A stretch of DNA of 20,000 nucleotides, from positions 10,001 through 30,000 of the forward strand of contig CATNTY010000002.1 of assembly GCA_950295325.1 (NCBI GenBank), given 5' to 3'. This stretch comes from Polytrichum commune. Taxonomy: Eukaryota; Streptophyta; Polytrichopsida; Polytrichales; Polytrichaceae. Below are positions 8,446 to 20,000 of the stretch, piece by piece (the first letter of the stretch is position 1; every line of letters starts with the position of its first letter). The translations under genes and the position numbers were made by a program. Below the pieces are notes generated by a model. It did not search any database. It saw nothing but the letters and a program-made list of their open reading frames with translations, and was not told where the DNA came from.

Positions 8446-10293
8446 TTATAAGAAAAGAACTTGAAAAGAAGCTGTCAATAATAAATTGCCTAGCGAAATT
8501 GGTAAAAGAAATTTCCAACCTAAGTTTAATAATTGATCCATTCTAACTCTAGGTAATGTCCATCTTGTGGTAATGGAAATAAATAGAAAGAAATAAGCTT
8601 TAATTAATACAATAAAAATTCCTATTATTACGTTAACTACTTGACCAGTTCCATAACTAAAATTCCATTCTAAATAATTAGAATTTTGAATAAATGGAAT
8701 GGAAAAATGCCACCCACCTAAATAAAGAATTGTTATAAATAAAGAAGAAGCTAGTAAATTTAAATACGAAGCAACATAGAATAATCCAAATTTTATACCT
8801 GAATATTCAGTTTGATAACCCGCAACTAATTCTTCTTCTGCTTCTGGTAAATCAAAAGGTAATCTTTCACATTCTGCTAAAGACGCTATAAAAAAAGCTA
8901 AAAAACCAATAGGTTGACGCCATAAATTCCACCCCCAAAACCCATATTTAGACTGTAATTCAACTATATCAACTGTACTTAAACTATTAGATAATTATAG
9001 TCGATATTGACATTACTGTTAATATCTCTATTTCAAAACCGTACATGAAACTTTAGTCTCATACGGCTCCTCAATGGTTATTCAAATAAAAGTTTAAGTT
9101 TTTTATTTAACCAATGAGATTCTGTCTGCTATAAAATAAAAGCTTTTGAATCTATCTCAGCCTTTACAATTAGTTATTAGCACTAACTCAAATTTTTTAT
9201 CAATTAGAAAAAATTATTAAAAATATATTTATTTTTTTTTTAATGAGAATTGTAAAAAGGTTTACTTCGTTCCTAATAGTCATTTTATCTTAGTAAATAG
9301 GCATATACTTTAGATTGAAGTTATAAGGAAGTACTTTTTGATCATTTCTACAAATGTCAAACCCTTATTTTGTTTTAATAACTATATATTATCTATAAAA
9401 AATTTATACTAATCTTTTATGTATTTTTTGTGTTCCTAACCATTTACTTTGGCTTGATTTAAAATATGATAGTAAGAACTTCATAAAAATTATCGTTTGC
9501 TCCCGCTATCAGGTTTCGATAACTAATCTAAAATCTGAGGGTACATAGTTTTTCACTTGTTTTGCATGCTTTCACTCTTGTACATAGAGGATGGGTTTTG
9601 ATTTTATTACTGCAAATTTGAACGCTGTTTAACTTTACCCATATGACTATTTAGTTTATTTAGTTTAAATAAAAAAAAATAAATTTTATTAACTAAATTT
9701 TAAATTTTATAAAAAAATAAAATTTAACGAATCGCACGTAGAGATATAGATAATACACATAGAGCCAAAGGAATTTCATAACTAATAGATTGAGCAGCAG
9801 CTCGAAGACCACCTAAAAATGAATATTTATTATTAGATCCATATCCTGCCATAAGAAGTCCAAGAGGAACAATACTACAAATAGCAATCCAGAAAAAAAC
9901 ACCTATATTGAGATCAGCTAAAATAATATTTTGACCAAAAGGAATAACTAGATAACTTAAAAATACTGGTATAACTACAATTGCCGGTCCGATATTAAAT
10001 AACCAAGTATCCCCTTTAGATGGAATAATATCTTCTTTTAATAACAATTTAAAACCATCTGCTAATGCTTGAATAATTCCCAAAGGACCAGCATATTCAG
10101 GTCCAATACGTTGTTGTATTCCTGCAGAAATTTTTCTTTCAAGCCATACTAAAACTAATACTCCTATCGTAATTCCTAATAAAAGAATGAAAATAGATAA
10201 AATAATCCATATAAAATTAAAAAAATCTTCAGATAATTTTAACCCATCAAAAATTTTTATAACTTGTTCCTTAAAATTGGTATTAAAAAACAT
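8446..10293 (-). CDS. ndhA: NAD(P)H-quinone oxidoreductase subunit 1 (NdhA), two exons
   Basis: NdhA is the ND1/NuoH-like membrane subunit at the junction of the membrane and stromal arms, near the quinone site. The gene is split: exon 1 is 9738-10293 (556 nt), exon 2 is 8446-8993 (548 nt), together 1104 nt, or 367 residues plus TAA. The splice falls inside a leucine codon (C|TA), joining SISL to [14 protein letters not shown], as in other land plants. ND1 signatures are visible: [20 protein letters not shown] in exon 1 and [20 protein letters not shown] in exon 2. Reading past exon 1 reaches a stop four codons later (AIR then TAA), so splicing is required. The ATG is only one base after the ndhH stop codon, suggesting co-translation. 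Confidence 0.96.
8994..9737 (-). other. Group II intron of ndhA
   Basis: This 744-base intron starts with GTGCG (9737 down to 9733) and ends with AT (8995-8994). Domain V is clear on the minus strand at about 9069-9036: GAGCCGTATGAGAC, then AAAG, then TTTCATGTACGGTT. Domain VI follows with a stem GATATT/AATATC and an unpaired A at 9001, seven bases from the 3' splice site, fitting the branch-point adenosine. No maturase reading frame is present, so splicing must rely on factors encoded elsewhere. It occupies the conserved ndhA intron site of land plants. Confidence 0.92.
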
Positions 10294-10294
10294 T

Positions 10295-11476
10295 TTAACG
10301 ATCCACCTCTCCCATAATAATATCGATACTACCTAATATTGTCATAATATCTGCTAATTTCATTCCTTTTACTAATTGAGGAAGAATTTGCAAATTAATA
10401 AAACCAGGTGGACGAATTTTCCATCTCCATGGAAAAACACTATCATCTCCCATTAAAAAGATACCTAATTCTCCTTTAGGAGCTTCTACTCTAATATAAT
10501 GTTCTTGCTTAGGTAATTTAAACGTAGGAGAAGGTTTTTTACTAATAAATTGATACTCAAAATTATTCCATTCTGAGTTCTTTCCTTTATAAAGTCGCCT
10601 AGCCTCTAAATTTTCATAGGGTCCTCCTGGAATTACTTTCAAAGCTTGCTGAATTATTTTTATAGATTCTTTCATTTCTCCAATTCGTACCAAATAACGA
10701 GCTAATGAATCACCTTCTTTTTGCCATTGAATTTGCCAATCTAATTCGTCATAACATTCATAATGATCCACTTTCCGAAGATCCCATTGAATTCCAGAAG
10801 CACGTAACATTGGTCCAGATAAGCCCCAATTAACTGCTTCTTCTTTACTAATAATACCTATCCCTTCTACTCGTTTTAGAAAAATCGGATTTTGTGTAAT
10901 AAGTTTTTCATATTCATTAATTTTTGGTAAAAAATAATCACAAAAATCTAAACATTTATCTATCCAACCATAAGGTAAATCAATAGCTACTCCACCAATA
11001 CGGAAATAATTATGCATCATTCGCATTCCTGTAGCCGATTCAAATAAATCATATATCATTTCTCTTTCTCTAAGAATATAAAAGAAAGGAGTTTGTGCTC
11101 CAATATCAGCCATAAAAGGTCCAAGCCATAGTAAATGAGAAGCTATACGACTTAACTCTAACATAATAATTCTTATATAACTAGCTCTTTTAGGAACCTG
11201 AATATTAGTTAATTTCTCTGGTGCATTTACAGTTATAGCTTCTGTAAACATTGTAGCTAAATAATCCCATCGTGTAACATATGGAAGATATTGAACAATT
11301 GTTTTATTTTCAGCAATTTTTTCCATACCTCTATGTAAATAGCCTAATATAGGTTCACAATCAATAACATTTTCACCATCTAAAGTAACAATTAATCGAA
11401 GAACACCATGCATTGATGGATGATGAGGACCCATACTTACTATCATGGGATTTGTTTTTGTAGCAAGCATGGTCAT
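10295..11476 (-). CDS. ndhH: NAD(P)H-quinone oxidoreductase subunit H (NdhH)
   Basis: NdhH is the 49-kDa/NuoD-type subunit that helps form the plastoquinone-reducing site in the connecting arm of the NDH complex. The 393-residue product has the standard length. The family motif [10 protein letters not shown] is at residues 15-24, and the C-terminal [20 protein letters not shown] and [13 protein letters not shown] match the family end. AAGGAAAG lies about 9 bases before the ATG at 11476; a second ATG two codons later is possible but less usual. The stop is one base before the ndhA start. rps15 is 48 bases upstream. Confidence 0.98.
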   Translation of the reverse strand: MTMLATKTNPMIVSMGPHHPSMHGVLRLIVTLDGENVIDCEPILGYLHRGMEKIAENKTIVQYLPYVTRWDYLATMFTEAITVNAPEKLTNIQVPKRASYIRIIMLELSRIASHLLWLGPFMADIGAQTPFFYILREREMIYDLFESATGMRMMHNYFRIGGVAIDLPYGWIDKCLDFCDYFLPKINEYEKLITQNPIFLKRVEGIGIISKEEAVNWGLSGPMLRASGIQWDLRKVDHYECYDELDWQIQWQKEGDSLARYLVRIGEMKESIKIIQQALKVIPGGPYENLEARRLYKGKNSEWNNFEYQFISKKPSPTFKLPKQEHYIRVEAPKGELGIFLMGDDSVFPWRWKIRPPGFINLQILPQLVKGMKLADIMTILGSIDIIMGEVDR

Positions 11477-11524
11477 ATATGACTTTCCTTTTCATTTATT
11501 ATAAAAAATTTAGTTAGAAAAAAA

Positions 11525-11791
11525 TTAACGATTTTTTAATTTACGAATACTTAATTTATTAATTACATTTTCATAACTTGTTAAATTTGTTTGAGATAAA
11601 TAACTTAAAAGTCGTTTTCGTTTTCCTAAGATTTTCCACAAACCTCTTTGAGAGGAATAATCTTTATCATGTAATTTTAAATGATCTGTAAGTGTTAAAA
11701 CTCGATTAGTTAAATGAGATATTTGAAATTCAACTGAGCCTGTTTGCTTTTTAGAAGATAAAGATGAACTGAGTGATAGTTTTCTGGACAT
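11525..11791 (-). CDS. rps15: 30S ribosomal protein S15 (uS15c)
   Basis: uS15 binds the central domain of plastid 16S rRNA early in small-subunit assembly. The product is 88 residues, typical for the family. The conserved rRNA-binding block DHLKLHDKDYSSQRGLWKIL spans residues 36-55, continuing GKRKRLLSYL. AGGAG within 11802-11807 lies about 10 bases before the ATG. It opens the leftward rps15-ndhH-ndhA cluster and is separated from ycf1 by a 62-bp perfect palindrome. Confidence 0.97.
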   Translation of the reverse strand: MSRKLSLSSSLSSKKQTGSVEFQISHLTNRVLTLTDHLKLHDKDYSSQRGLWKILGKRKRLLSYLSQTNLTSYENVINKLSIRKLKNR

Positions 11792-11898
11792 AAAAAGAAT
11801 TGCTCCTAATTTATATTATTTTAAAATAATTAATAATAGATTATAGTTAATCAATAGTTTTTATTATAAAGAAAAAATAATAAAAATTTAAAATTTGT

Positions 11899-11960
11899 AA
11901 AAAAATTGCAAATGATGAGATATTGGTTATAACCAATATCTCATCATTTGCAATTTTTTT
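11899..11960. terminator. Perfect 62-bp palindrome between ycf1 and rps15
   Basis: Positions 11899-11929 are exactly complementary to 11960-11930, giving 31-bp arms with no spacer at the centre (GGTTA/TAACC). In RNA this would form a stem of about 29 bp with a small loop. The outer edges are A runs and T runs, so a U tract follows the stem on either strand. Its right end is the first base of the reversed ycf1 stop codon, so the stem starts directly where ycf1 translation ends. Most likely it is the 3' terminator or stabiliser of the ycf1 transcript. Confidence 0.8.
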
Positions 11961-14900
11961 TAATTAGAATTTAAAGGATACATACGAATTCTGAGCATAG
12001 TAAATCGACTTCCATTATTTGTATTAAACCAAAATCTATTAACACACGCTAAATCTTCTAATCGAAAACTAGGCCAAAGAAATCGTTTAATTGTTAAATT
12101 CGAATTTTCATTTTGAATTTTATTAAATTTTATTCTTTTTTCATAATCGTAATAATTATATTCGTTTTTTTCAAATAAATTTTTATCAAAATCAAAATTT
12201 TGATTTATATTTTTTTTCAAATATAAACGATTTAATATTTTTAATTCTTTCCGGTGTTTTGGAAGCATAATATCTTCAGGACTTAATGAATTAAATTTAA
12301 ATTTTTCATTATTCCAAAAAATTTCCATACGCGATTTAGATTCATTAAAACTTTTTAAATCTTTTTCTTTTTTGAATCTATTTTTTAATTTTAAAAAAGT
12401 ACTTACTAGTTTATACATTAAAATTTGATCATCTAATACTCGTGATAAACGATGTTCTGAATTAATTGTTAATTTATTTATGCCTAAGTCTTTACAGAAA
12501 AGAAGACGAAATAAATTTAGATCTTCACGCATTTTAATAGAAAGTGAAATAGTATTTTCTTGATTTTGCATAAAAGTCATAAGAGAAGCTATATCTCCTA
12601 ATTCTTTGAATTTTTTTTCTATATTTTTTGATTTCCATCTCCATTGTCGAATGGTTTGATGACGTTCTCTTTCACGTAGTGATTTTTTATTTTGAATATT
12701 TTTTCTATTTTTCTCTTTTATTAAAGAAATATTTGATACTAAGGCTTTTTCCATTCTATATATATTCTTTTCTTTTATAAGTTCTGGAACTAACCATAAA
12801 ATTAAATTAGGTTTGATAAATTGTTTTTTTTCTTTATTAAATTTAAAATTTTCAATATTATTTTTGTTATTGCTTATTTGATATTTAAAATTTTCTTGAA
12901 TTTTAGTATTAAATATAGTTCTTTCTTTTTTATTCAATGATTCCAGAAATATATTCATTTCTGATTTTTCTTTAAAATCAAAATAACTATAACATAGAAG
13001 ATTATATTTATATCGTTTGTTTAATTTTCTAACTTGTTCTAATAAAGAGTTTGTACTTATTTCATAAGATAATTCTTTTTGTTTATATAAACCCAAAATT
13101 TTACTTTTTTTATCATAAAAATAAGAACCATTTTTTTTATTTTTTTTCCATTGATGAGTAACATTAAGTCTCCATTTATATGGTGCTATTTTATACCATA
13201 ATTTTGAAGATATTTTATATTTATCAAAAGTTTGTAATAAATTTTTCCAATTTTTTTCTGGTAAATCTTTTAATTTTAAGAAAGAAAAAAACTCTTGTTT
13301 TTTCAAAAGATTTCTTATTTCTTTTTTTATAGTTAAATCTGATGTCCAATTATTTAATAAGTACTTAAAATCATATTGATTTATTGTTCTTATTTGCCAT
13401 ATTTTATGAAATATATATGTTTGAGACATTAATACAATATTTTTTTGTTCAAAGTTTATTTTTAAATTATTTATTTTTTCAGTAAAATCATTCAAATACT
13501 GACTATTAATTTTATTCTCTTTAATAGTAATTGGAAAAAAATTAAATTTATTAAGAATTTTTCCGTTTTTAAAAAAAACAAAATTTCGTTTAATTTTTAT
13601 TACTAATCCGAGATTAAATCTAATAAATTGAAAATAAGTTTTTTTCAAAAATCTATTTATTTTCAGAAAAATTATTTTTATAAAATTTGGCCATTTTTTT
13701 ATTAATTCAATATTTTTTCTATATAATTTTATAACTTGTTGTTTAATTTTAATTAATTTTTTTTTCCATTCTAATTTTTTTTTATTATTAAAAGAGTTTT
13801 TATCTTCATTTTTTAATTTACTAGAAAATTTTATTTTATCAAAATAATTTTTTTTAATTATTTTTTCAATTTTATTTTTTTTTAAATAGCTTAAATTTTC
13901 TAATTTTTTTATATTCGTCAAAATTTTATATTCAAATTTATTTTGAGTTTCTGGTAAAAAGTTATTACTAAATTTAGATGTAACTTCAATTGGTAATTTA
14001 TTAATAATTTTGTTATTTATTTCGGAATTGACTTTATATTCATTACTTAATTTAAATACAATTTTTTTTTTAGGTTTATTAATTTGAGTATTTAATTTTC
14101 TTAACTTTTTTGATTTAGTATTAATAACATTAATAGAGATTTTTTTATTTATTAAAAAAAATTTGGAATAAAATTTATTAAAATTTAATAAAATATTTTT
14201 TTTCCATTTTTTTTTTAATTCTCTATAAATTGGCTTCCAAAAAGAGGGTTGTTTTTTTATATCTCCAAAAGGTGCGTTAGTTTCAAACCCCCAAGCTGTT
14301 AAATAACTATAATTAATTTTTTTTTTTTTTTCAATTTTATAAAAATTTACTTTTTTATTATTTAAAAATTTAGGATCTATATTTGTTGTTTTTTCTTCAC
14401 TTTTTTTTAATTGAATGTTATGCCAAGGTTTTAATCTAAAAGGATATATAATTTTTATTTGAAGACCATCTCTAAGCCATTGTTCCGGTAATTCTTTTTC
14501 AGAAACTTCGGTTCCGTCATAAGTACATTTTATATGAATTTCTTTATTCCACTCATTCCAATCTTTATTCCATTCAGGTATTTGAAATAAAACCAAACGA
14601 ATAATATTTTTAGATACTATTAATATAGGCAATAGTAAATACCTTCTAAAATGTGATTGAATAATTAATAACCAACTTCTTCCCCATTGAGCTAATGGAA
14701 AATCCCATCTATTTGCTATCGCAAGACGATCTGCTTTTGTTTTTTTTATATTAAAGTTATTTTTATTAGAAAAAGGTAGTATTTTTTTTCTTATTTGTAA
14801 AGGATTTGTAAAAATATTTTTTACATACACTAAATTTAATATGTTTAATGAAGATCGAAATGGAATATATTTTTCATTCATCCTTAAAAAAAATGGAGAA

Positions 14901-16915
14901 TGTGTTTTAAGTTGTAAAATTTTCCATATTAATATTTTACGTCTTCTAGAACGCATAGAACCTTTTACTAATTTTCGACGAAAGTCAGATTGTTGTGAAA
15001 ATCGTCTTACAATTTTTCTTCTTCTATCTTTTCCTTTTATAAGATATCCTAAATTTTTTACTTTTCTTTGACGAATATCAGTAACTCCGACAGCTATAAC
15101 ATCAAATTTATCATTTCTTAATTTTGAAGTCCATCGCGGTATTTCTTTAGAAATTTCTTGAAGTCGATATTTTTTATGAAAATTTAATATTTTTATAATT
15201 ATAGAAGAAATATTTTTTAATTGAATAGTATTATTTAAAAATAAGTTTTTCCAAGAACGTTTAAGTATTTGCCATTTTTCTTTCTCTAATTGATCCAAAT
15301 ATAAGGCTCGTTGTCGACTAGAAAGATTTACAATAAGTTCCCAATTAAAATATGATAGTCTAGTTATTTTTTTATCTAAAATATTTGTATTATCAAGTTT
15401 TCCAAATAAATCAGAAAAAGTATTTTGTTTATTTATATTATTAAATACTTGGTCTTCTGAAAAATTAATTTGTTGTAAATTTGTTTCAAACTTTTTATTT
15501 TTTGATCCTTGAATAAGTAAAATTAAAATACGACGAGCATCTTTATTTAAAGGTTCCCATGGTAATGGTAAATTTTTTCGTTCTAATTCTCGCCATCGAT
15601 TAGAAATCCAAAATTTAAGTTTATTATCTTTTTTTGATAAATTTAATATTTTTTTATTTTTCTTTAATTCATAAAATCTTTCTGTTAAAAGCCAAGGTGA
15701 TTTTGATATTATCATTTTTCCACGAAATGATCCATTTAAAAAAGGATCGTGAATTTTAGTCAAATTATTTCCTTCATTATTAGATAATCCAGTTTTTTTT
15801 TCTATAGTGTCTTTTATTAAAAATCCACTATCTAGAGCTTCAATTCTATTTTTTAACTCATAATATAAATTATCTTTTCTTTTTTTTTTAATATCAATCC
15901 ATTTTTTATGAAAATTTGTAAAAGAATTTTTTGAAATATTTAAGTAGTTTTTCAAATCTTTTTCAAAAATAGATAAACTTGGCAAAGATGTAAAAGATAT
16001 TTTTTCTTTTCCATCACTTAAAGATATATCAAAAAAATATTGAGATACTTTTTTTTTTATAGGGCTTTTATTACTAAATCGACTGTTTTCAATATATCGA
16101 AACGGCCGATTCCATCTACGATAATCAAAAAATAAAGTAGGCCATGGCTTGTTTAGCCATACTAATTTATTAGTTTTCCATTGATTAATTTGAAACTCGT
16201 CATTTATTTTTTTAGTAAAAAAAGGTACTGGTGCTCTGCCTAAATATAGTAAAAAACAAGCTAAAATAATAATGCTAAAAGTTCGATGAATAAGACGCTT
16301 TACTAAAAGATAAAGTACAGGTGAATCCCGTTCTATACGAATTAAAAGTAATTTAATTAAATTAAAAAAAAAAAGATGACCGCTTATCCAACCAAAAAAG
16401 CAACTTATAATAAATAAAAAATTGTTGCTATAGCGAAAAAGAAAAAGATTCACTAATCGGGCTAATACTGGACTTGGTAAAAGAATGGGATTTAATAATT
16501 GAAAAATAAAACTATCTAAAAATACTTTATAAAGTCGAGCATCTTTTATTGAAGTGATAGGTCGTAAAGATTGATAATCTAAAAGGTCTTTGATTCGATA
16601 CCAATAAAATAAGATATAAGGTAAAATTAATAATGTTACTGTATGAGGTTTTACTAATAGTATATAAAGAGGAGAACAATATATTGATAAAAATATTATT
16701 AGTTGTCCTAGAATTAAGCCACTTACAGCAAAAGTGCCACTAAGTTTCCCCTCTAAAAGAAAAGCTCTTATGGATAAAATTTGAGAAGGACCAATAGGCA
16801 ATGTTGTAAGAAATCCGTAATATAATCCAAATAAAATCAACGGACTTGAAATATTTATCCATGATAATATTGAAGCCCATAGTACGGAAAGCAGTAAGGG
16901 AGTGTTTGTTATCAT
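11960..16915 (-). CDS. ycf1: Ycf1 / Tic214-type protein
   Basis: Ycf1 is a large plastid-encoded inner-envelope protein, reported as Tic214 of a 1-MDa protein import complex; that import role has been debated. The 1651-residue product starts MITNTPLLLSVLWASILSWI. The first ~230 residues hold about six hydrophobic segments and the conserved LPIGPSQILSIRAFLLEG (from residue 39). The long middle is extremely rich in Lys, Asn, Ile and Phe and low in conservation, with many A/T runs. The C-terminal 41 residues (FLWPSFRLEDLACVNRFWFN and following) are the conserved family tail, so the gene is complete. AAGGAAAG precedes the ATG. It lies wholly in the SSC, not crossing the IR as in many flowering plants. 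Confidence 0.97.
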   Translation of the reverse strand: MITNTPLLLSVLWASILSWINISSPLILFGLYYGFLTTLPIGPSQILSIRAFLLEGKLSGTFAVSGLILGQLIIFLSIYCSPLYILLVKPHTVTLLILPYILFYWYRIKDLLDYQSLRPITSIKDARLYKVFLDSFIFQLLNPILLPSPVLARLVNLFLFRYSNNFLFIISCFFGWISGHLFFFNLIKLLLIRIERDSPVLYLLVKRLIHRTFSIIILACFLLYLGRAPVPFFTKKINDEFQINQWKTNKLVWLNKPWPTLFFDYRRWNRPFRYIENSRFSNKSPIKKKVSQYFFDISLSDGKEKISFTSLPSLSIFEKDLKNYLNISKNSFTNFHKKWIDIKKKRKDNLYYELKNRIEALDSGFLIKDTIEKKTGLSNNEGNNLTKIHDPFLNGSFRGKMIISKSPWLLTERFYELKKNKKILNLSKKDNKLKFWISNRWRELERKNLPLPWEPLNKDARRILILLIQGSKNKKFETNLQQINFSEDQVFNNINKQNTFSDLFGKLDNTNILDKKITRLSYFNWELIVNLSSRQRALYLDQLEKEKWQILKRSWKNLFLNNTIQLKNISSIIIKILNFHKKYRLQEISKEIPRWTSKLRNDKFDVIAVGVTDIRQRKVKNLGYLIKGKDRRRKIVRRFSQQSDFRRKLVKGSMRSRRRKILIWKILQLKTHSPFFLRMNEKYIPFRSSLNILNLVYVKNIFTNPLQIRKKILPFSNKNNFNIKKTKADRLAIANRWDFPLAQWGRSWLLIIQSHFRRYLLLPILIVSKNIIRLVLFQIPEWNKDWNEWNKEIHIKCTYDGTEVSEKELPEQWLRDGLQIKIIYPFRLKPWHNIQLKKSEEKTTNIDPKFLNNKKVNFYKIEKKKKINYSYLTAWGFETNAPFGDIKKQPSFWKPIYRELKKKWKKNILLNFNKFYSKFFLINKKISINVINTKSKKLRKLNTQINKPKKKIVFKLSNEYKVNSEINNKIINKLPIEVTSKFSNNFLPETQNKFEYKILTNIKKLENLSYLKKNKIEKIIKKNYFDKIKFSSKLKNEDKNSFNNKKKLEWKKKLIKIKQQVIKLYRKNIELIKKWPNFIKIIFLKINRFLKKTYFQFIRFNLGLVIKIKRNFVFFKNGKILNKFNFFPITIKENKINSQYLNDFTEKINNLKINFEQKNIVLMSQTYIFHKIWQIRTINQYDFKYLLNNWTSDLTIKKEIRNLLKKQEFFSFLKLKDLPEKNWKNLLQTFDKYKISSKLWYKIAPYKWRLNVTHQWKKNKKNGSYFYDKKSKILGLYKQKELSYEISTNSLLEQVRKLNKRYKYNLLCYSYFDFKEKSEMNIFLESLNKKERTIFNTKIQENFKYQISNNKNNIENFKFNKEKKQFIKPNLILWLVPELIKEKNIYRMEKALVSNISLIKEKNRKNIQNKKSLRERERHQTIRQWRWKSKNIEKKFKELGDIASLMTFMQNQENTISLSIKMREDLNLFRLLFCKDLGINKLTINSEHRLSRVLDDQILMYKLVSTFLKLKNRFKKEKDLKSFNESKSRMEIFWNNEKFKFNSLSPEDIMLPKHRKELKILNRLYLKKNINQNFDFDKNLFEKNEYNYYDYEKRIKFNKIQNENSNLTIKRFLWPSFRLEDLACVNRFWFNTNNGSRFTMLRIRMYPLNSN

Positions 16916-17000
16916 AATAAAATACTTTCCTTAAAAGCATAGAAGTGGGATAGAATAAAATATATAAATTTAATTTTCTTTTGTATAAAAAATAAAAAAC

Positions 17001-17086
17001 TTAATTTTATTAAATTATTTTTTTATTAATTCATAATTTTATAGTTTTATTTTATGAATTAATAAAAAATAATTTAATAAAATTAA
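17001..17086. terminator. Long near-perfect inverted repeat behind chlN
   Basis: Positions 17001-17036 pair with 17052-17086; the arms of 36 and 35 bases are identical as reverse complements except that one homopolymer run has seven T against six A. The loop is 15 bases (17037-17051). Composition is almost pure A+T. It lies in the chlN-ycf1 spacer, 60 bases beyond the chlN stop in the direction of transcription. A 3' stem-loop of the chlL-chlN transcript is the likely role. Confidence 0.7.
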
Positions 17087-17145
17087 TAAGAATTTAATTC
17101 TAATATTTTTAATACTTAAAATATTTTAAAAAGTAGAATAATTAA

Positions 17146-19499
<2,354 letters not shown>

Positions 19500-19509
19500 G
19501 TAAAAAAAT

Positions 19510-19514
19510 CTCCT
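19510..19514 (-). promoter_or_regulatory. Ribosome binding site for the GTG-initiated chlL
   Basis: The minus strand reads AGGAG here, 10 bases before the GTG codon at 19499. Its good match and spacing support initiation at this non-ATG codon. Confidence 0.7.
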
Positions 19515-19606
19515 ATTTATTTATATTATAAATTCTTTATTAATTTTTATTGTTTTATGGCTATATCAAAAAATAATCTAATTTATGATAACATACTTTA
19601 GTTCTA

Positions 19607-20000
19607 GTGAGCTATATTTTAAAAATTTCCTATGTTTTTCAAAATAAATAAAAAATAGGATAGATAATTTCAATAATTGAAGTAATGACGGTACGATCGC
19701 TGATATGTATTCCCTCACTTCCTGACTTCTCACTACCTCACTACTTCATCTAATCTATTAAAACCAGCGGGCAAATCGTAGAAAATTCTATGTATTTTAG
19801 CCTTTCTATGAAAGGCTTTATAGTTCTTCGTGGTAAGTAGAGAAGCGAAAAAAAAAGGACACCAATAAGGAACCTTTTCTTCCTTGATTGCGTTATTGAA
19901 TAGTAGTTCCAAATGCTTATAACATCTGTTTTGTTTTACTTGAAGGAAAGAGATAAGGTTGAGACTATCTCACTAACTTTTAAGAAAAGAAAAGACCCTT
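19607..20000. repeat. Inverted repeat end (IR copy B), partial
   Basis: This is the reverse complement of 339-732 and continues beyond the window. The junction with the SSC is at 19606/19607, 107 bases upstream of the chlL start. It contains no recognised gene; the first part of the 77-codon reading frame of copy A recurs here on the plus strand from the ATG at 19913. The 8-bp direct repeat and the 8-bp stem of copy A recur at 19729-19744 and 19799-19817. Confidence 0.95.

Noticed and set aside
9724-9737. Continuation of ndhA exon 1 to a stop, suggesting a truncated gene
   Set aside because: The extra codons are the 5' end of a group II intron (GTGCG); joining at 9738/8993 restores the full 367-residue NdhA.
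12100-14400. Very A/T-rich, Lys/Asn-rich stretch considered as degenerate or foreign DNA
   Set aside because: It is one uninterrupted ycf1 frame with conserved ends; such composition is normal for the middle of Ycf1.
14841-15071. Plus-strand frame of 76 codons within ycf1
   Set aside because: It lies antisense inside the well-supported ycf1 coding sequence and looks like a chance frame.
16740-16940. 66-codon minus-strand frame at the start of ycf1
   Set aside because: It is an alternative frame over the conserved ycf1 N-terminus, with no family resemblance.

Overview
This window is plastid (chloroplast) DNA, almost certainly from a moss. It holds one complete small single-copy region (SSC, 733-19606, about 18.9 kb) with one end of the inverted repeat (IR) on each side. 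Positions 339-732 are the exact reverse complement of 19607-20000 (x pairs with 20339-x) as far as I could compare them. Very high A+T, chlL and chlN, rpl21, an intact trnP-GGG and an undivided gene order exclude angiosperms and fit a bryophyte. ccsA is missing between trnL-UAG and ndhD. That loss is documented for the moss Physcomitrella patens, whereas the liverwort Marchantia and the hornwort Anthoceros keep the gene, so moss is favoured. Genus is not determinable by eye.

Layout. 1-732: IR end, no recognisable gene, with a strikingly G+C-rich core. 729-2861: ndhF (minus), its stop codon lying on the IR side of the junction. 3258-3872: rpl21 and rpl32 (plus). 4293-4366: trnP-GGG (minus). 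4482-4561: trnL-UAG (plus). 4778-11791: a long leftward cluster in transcription order rps15, ndhH, ndhA (with a group II intron), ndhI, ndhG, ndhE, psaC, ndhD. 11960-16915: ycf1 (minus). 17146-19499: chlL then chlN (minus). 19607-20000: second IR copy.

Function. Seven ndh genes of the cluster plus ndhF encode most of the plastid-encoded membrane arm and two connecting subunits of the thylakoid NDH complex, which carries cyclic electron flow around photosystem I. psaC, the Fe-S subunit at the acceptor side of photosystem I, is embedded among them. chlL and chlN encode two of three subunits of the light-independent protochlorophyllide reductase (chlB would be elsewhere). ycf1 encodes the Tic214-type envelope protein; rps15, rpl21 and rpl32 are ribosomal proteins.

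The SSC is ordinary in gene content. The noteworthy points are non-coding or small: a perfect 62-bp palindrome touching the ycf1 stop codon, a roughly 35-bp-arm inverted repeat behind chlN, a structured element behind rpl32, a GTG start for chlL, an exact 21-bp tandem duplication inside chlN, the ccsA loss, and the G+C-rich IR end lacking trnN. I found no evidence of a new defence, mobile or metabolic system.
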